In this document: in pieces, positions 60,443 through 64,000 of the stretch | How positions within the stretch are numbered: the stretch's first letter is position 1 | How the letters are laid out: every line of letters begins with the position of its first letter | Assembly (NCBI RefSeq): GCF_000956475.1 | Contig: NZ_JYJB01000009.1 | Span: 310,001 to 374,000, forward strand | DNA from: Microbacterium hydrocarbonoxydans | Lineage (GTDB): Bacteria; Actinomycetota; Actinomycetes; Actinomycetales; Microbacteriaceae | Direction of reading: 5' to 3' | Length of the DNA stretch: 64,000 nucleotides | The notes under the pieces: generated by a model | Seen by the model: only the letters and a program-made list of their open reading frames with translations | Told to the model about the DNA's origin: nothing | The model's database searches: none | Position numbers and translations under genes: made by a program

Positions 60443-60468
60443 CCGGTCGAGGGATCCGGTCGAGGGAT
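60443..60468. repeat. 13-bp tandem duplication
   Basis: CCGGTCGAGGGAT occurs twice without a gap (60443-60455 and 60456-60468), followed by CCG, in the 48-base space between two convergent genes. Probably a slippage duplication. Confidence 0.85.
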
Positions 60469-60471
60469 CCG

Positions 60472-61062
60472 TCACGCGGCGCCGAGCGAGCCCAGGATCG
60501 CGCCGATCGTGGCCTCTGCGGCATCCTCCCAGGGCACGCCGTCGAGCAGATCGGCGGTCGCGAGCGCAGCGACGCCATGCACGGATGCGAAGATCACGAG
60601 TGCCCGGCGCTCGGCATCGCCGACGGGAATCTCCCCGGCCGTCTGTGCGGCGGCGACGAAGGCGACCACCATCGCCATGCTGGCTCGGCTCCTCTCGCGC
60701 AGCTCCTCAGACGCGCCGAGATGGTGCTTGGCCTTGTACATCACCTCGAGGATCGCCGGATGCTCGACGGCGAAGCCGATGTAGGCGAAGCCTGCTGCGC
60801 GGAGTCGCTCGCCGAACGGCGCCGACTGCTCGACGGCGGCAGCCAGCTCGTCGTTGAGCCGAGTGAACCCGGCGACCGCGACGGCATCGAGCAATGCCGT
60901 CCGATCGCTGAAATGCCGTGCTGAGGCTCCGTGGCTCACGCCCAGATCGCGGGCCAGCTGCCGCAGCGACAGGGCATCGACCCCGCCGGCGTCGATCGCG
61001 TTCCAGGCGCGGAGAAGAAGCGCCTCTCGCAGATTTCCGTGATGGTAGGAGCGCTCGGTCAC
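60472..61062 (-). CDS. TetR family transcriptional regulator
   Basis: 196 residues. YHHGNLREALLLRAWNAIDAGGVDALSLRQLARDLGVSHGASARHFSDRTALLDAVA (in part) is the AcrR/TetR DNA-binding domain; the C-terminal domain matches the TetR_C_13-like type. GTG start; on the minus strand TTGTCA (plus 61092-61097), 17 bases, TAGGAT (plus 61069-61074) and 6 bases to the GTG give a leaderless promoter. Divergent from an SDR gene with a 43-base dyad between them. Confidence 0.93.
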   Translation of the reverse strand: MTERSYHHGNLREALLLRAWNAIDAGGVDALSLRQLARDLGVSHGASARHFSDRTALLDAVAVAGFTRLNDELAAAVEQSAPFGERLRAAGFAYIGFAVEHPAILEVMYKAKHHLGASEELRERSRASMAMVVAFVAAAQTAGEIPVGDAERRALVIFASVHGVAALATADLLDGVPWEDAAEATIGAILGSLGAA

Positions 61063-61078
61063 ACCTGAATCCTATCGA

Positions 61079-61121
61079 CAAATGTAGACATTGACAACAA
61101 TGCTGTCAGTGTCTACATTTG
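61079..61121. promoter_or_regulatory. 43-bp composite dyad operator between tetR and the SDR gene
   Basis: Outer arms CAAATGTAGACA (61079-61090) and TGTCTACATTTG (61110-61121) and inner arms TGACA (61092-61096) and TGTCA (61104-61108) share one centre at 61100. Both divergent promoters lie in it: TTGACA (61091-61096) with TACATT (61114-61119), 17-base spacer, for the SDR gene; and TTGTCA with TAGGAT for tetR. Confidence 0.9.
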
Positions 61122-61126
61122 CCGCT

Positions 61127-61924
61127 ATGACCATTCATCACTCCGGCACCACCGCTCTCGTCACCGGCGCCAGCTCAGGACTCGGCGCCGAATTCGCCGC
61201 TCAGCTCGCTCGGCGCGGGGCCGATCTCGTGCTCGTCGCTCGACGCGAGGATCGCTTGCACGACCTCGCCGCCCGGCTGAAGCGCGAGCACGGCGTGCAG
61301 GCGACCGTCATCGCCCTCGACCTCGCAGAGGCCGATGCGCCGGCCCGCCTTCGGGCTGCGCTGGATGAGCGCGGCATCCGCATTCAGACGCTCATCAACA
61401 ACGCCGGCTTCGGAGCGAAAGGTGACTTCGTCGAGGCGGATGCCGCTCGCATGGCCGAGATGGTGCAGGTCAACGTCGCCTCACTCGTCGGGATCACCCG
61501 CGAATTCCTTCCCGATCTCACTCACGACGGCCGCGGCGCGCTCGTCAACGTCGCCAGCGTCGCCGCATATCAGCCGTGCCCTGGCATGGCCGTGTACGGC
61601 GCATCGAAGGCGTTCGTGCTGAGCTTCACCGAGTCGATTGCGCACGAGACCCGCGCATCCGGCCTGCGCGTGCTCGCTCTGAGCCCTGGTGCGACTCGCA
61701 CGGAGTTCTTCGACGTCGTCGGCACCGAGGCCGCGGCTGTGGGCCGCTTCCGCACGGCGGCCGAGGTCGTCGCGCAGGCGCTCAGCGCGCTCGATCGGCG
61801 ACGCACGCCGGCGAGCATCGTGTCTGGTGCGGCCAACGCCGTGACCAGCAAGCTGGTCGGGTTCATGCCGCGTCGTCTCACCCTCGCGATCAGCGGCCGG
61901 CTGCTGGCCGAGTCGGCGCGATGA
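61127..61924 (+). CDS. SDR family oxidoreductase
   Basis: 265 residues, classical SDR. TALVTGASSGLGAEFAAQLARRG near residue 7, LINNAGFG near 87, NVASVAAYQP and the active-site YGASK near 155, then SPGATRTEF. The start at 61127 is fixed by the TACATT -10 that ends 7 bases before it. Under the divergent TetR protein through the long dyad. TetR-SDR pairs of this kind often handle lipid or xenobiotic carbonyls; the substrate is unknown. Confidence 0.93.
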   Translation: MTIHHSGTTALVTGASSGLGAEFAAQLARRGADLVLVARREDRLHDLAARLKREHGVQATVIALDLAEADAPARLRAALDERGIRIQTLINNAGFGAKGDFVEADAARMAEMVQVNVASLVGITREFLPDLTHDGRGALVNVASVAAYQPCPGMAVYGASKAFVLSFTESIAHETRASGLRVLALSPGATRTEFFDVVGTEAAAVGRFRTAAEVVAQALSALDRRRTPASIVSGAANAVTSKLVGFMPRRLTLAISGRLLAESAR

Positions 61925-62002
61925 CTCTCGCATTCCGGCTCGGGCCGCCGACTGGTGCGTCGCGCTGACGTCGAACGGTGCTTCGGCAGCGTGCTACTCT
62001 CT

Positions 62003-63835
<1,833 letters not shown>

Positions 63836-63858
63836 AGGCGGCGTGGCAGGATGAGCGG

Positions 63859-64000
63859 ATGCTGCAGCATCCGCCGTCCTCCCGGCCTCCCGTCCTCGGG
63901 CGGGTCGTCGACCGGCAGACGCGCTGCGTCCACTACCGCACGGAGCTCGACATCGTCGCGATCCGATTCGCCTGCTGCGGCGAGTACTACCCCTGTCACC
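63859..64000 (+). CDS. CHY zinc-finger protein, N-terminal part (truncated by window)
   Basis: The first 47 residues. RQTRCVHYRTELDIVAIRF and the CCGEYYPCH segment match the start of the CHY zinc-finger family, which is a small cysteine/histidine zinc protein. The start at 63859 gives the family N-terminus after a short Pro-rich lead; CAGGAT lies 6 bases before it. The rest runs off the window. Function unknown; some relatives act in redox or ubiquitin-like contexts in eukaryotes. Confidence 0.8.
   Translation, partial: MLQHPPSSRPPVLGRVVDRQTRCVHYRTELDIVAIRFACCGEYYPCH

Overview
The window is a gene-dense, very GC-rich stretch with the marks of an actinobacterium of the family Microbacteriaceae, most likely Microbacterium. 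The reasons are strong G/C bias at third codon positions, many genes with a TANNNT box only 6-7 bases before the start codon (leaderless promoters), a DtxR-type iron box over a desferrioxamine-type operon, an actinobacterial-type xylose isomerase, a DUF222/HNH gene, a small DUF7882-like protein, and the recurrent word GGATGCC/GGCATCC. This placement is inference; there is no rRNA gene to confirm it. The only RNA gene seen is one tRNA-Arg(ACG). No prophage, insertion sequence or CRISPR array was found.

Layout. 1-4200: the end of an amidohydrolase gene, coupled to a fumarylacetoacetate-hydrolase-family gene and an SDR dehydrogenase (a small catabolic operon), then a DHA2-type efflux transporter and a YciI-like protein. 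4220-8183: xylose use, with xylB and xylA facing a ROK repressor across a small operator. 8255-9832: an AraC regulator with a GyrI-like effector domain and a stand-alone GyrI-like protein. 9825-17627: a six-gene operon on the minus strand, in which almost every junction is a 4-base ATGA overlap. It encodes a desferrioxamine-type siderophore pathway (decarboxylase, N-hydroxylase, acyltransferase, NIS synthetase) plus a penicillin-acylase-like enzyme and a second acyltransferase, all behind one iron box. 17765-22787: a DUF1206 membrane protein, sufS-sufU, a double-GNAT protein, an F420-reductase-like dehydrogenase and a GntR/FCD regulator. 22834-25335: copper export (CsoR-type box, copZ, copA). 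25394-28060: a membrane coiled-coil protein coupled to a secreted HEXXH peptidase, an SDR and an unknown protein. 28125-28272: tRNA-Arg and a strong terminator.

28364-38320: a secreted unknown, a LysR regulator divergent from a solitary SdhA/NadB-like flavoprotein, an acidic disordered protein, an ECF41-like sigma factor with its AhpD-like partner and a recognisable ECF41 promoter, L-serine dehydratase, an SMC/ABC-type ATPase, and a TetR-controlled ABC exporter. 38354-46787: HrpB helicase, an anchored unknown protein, a flotillin, a DUF222/HNH protein ending in a hexanucleotide repeat, a MarR regulator, and a divergent VOC/TetR pair. 47076-51815: a metal-resistance block with two divergent ArsR regulators, an MFS exporter, a 27-residue mini-ORF, a His-rich cation diffusion facilitator, an unknown membrane protein and a CopC-domain protein. 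51984-57532: a two-component system overlapping a CPBP protease tail to tail, then a hydrolase-oxidoreductase-TetR operon. 57551-61924: a second F420-reductase-like gene, an SRPBCC protein, an unknown small protein, a DUF892 ferritin-like protein, a DUF7882-like protein, and a divergent TetR/SDR pair sharing a long dyad operator. 62003-63835: TPP riboswitch and thiC. The window ends inside a CHY zinc-finger gene.

The main themes are metal homeostasis (iron, copper and probably nickel/cobalt/zinc), small regulator-target modules with visible operators, and compact translationally coupled operons.
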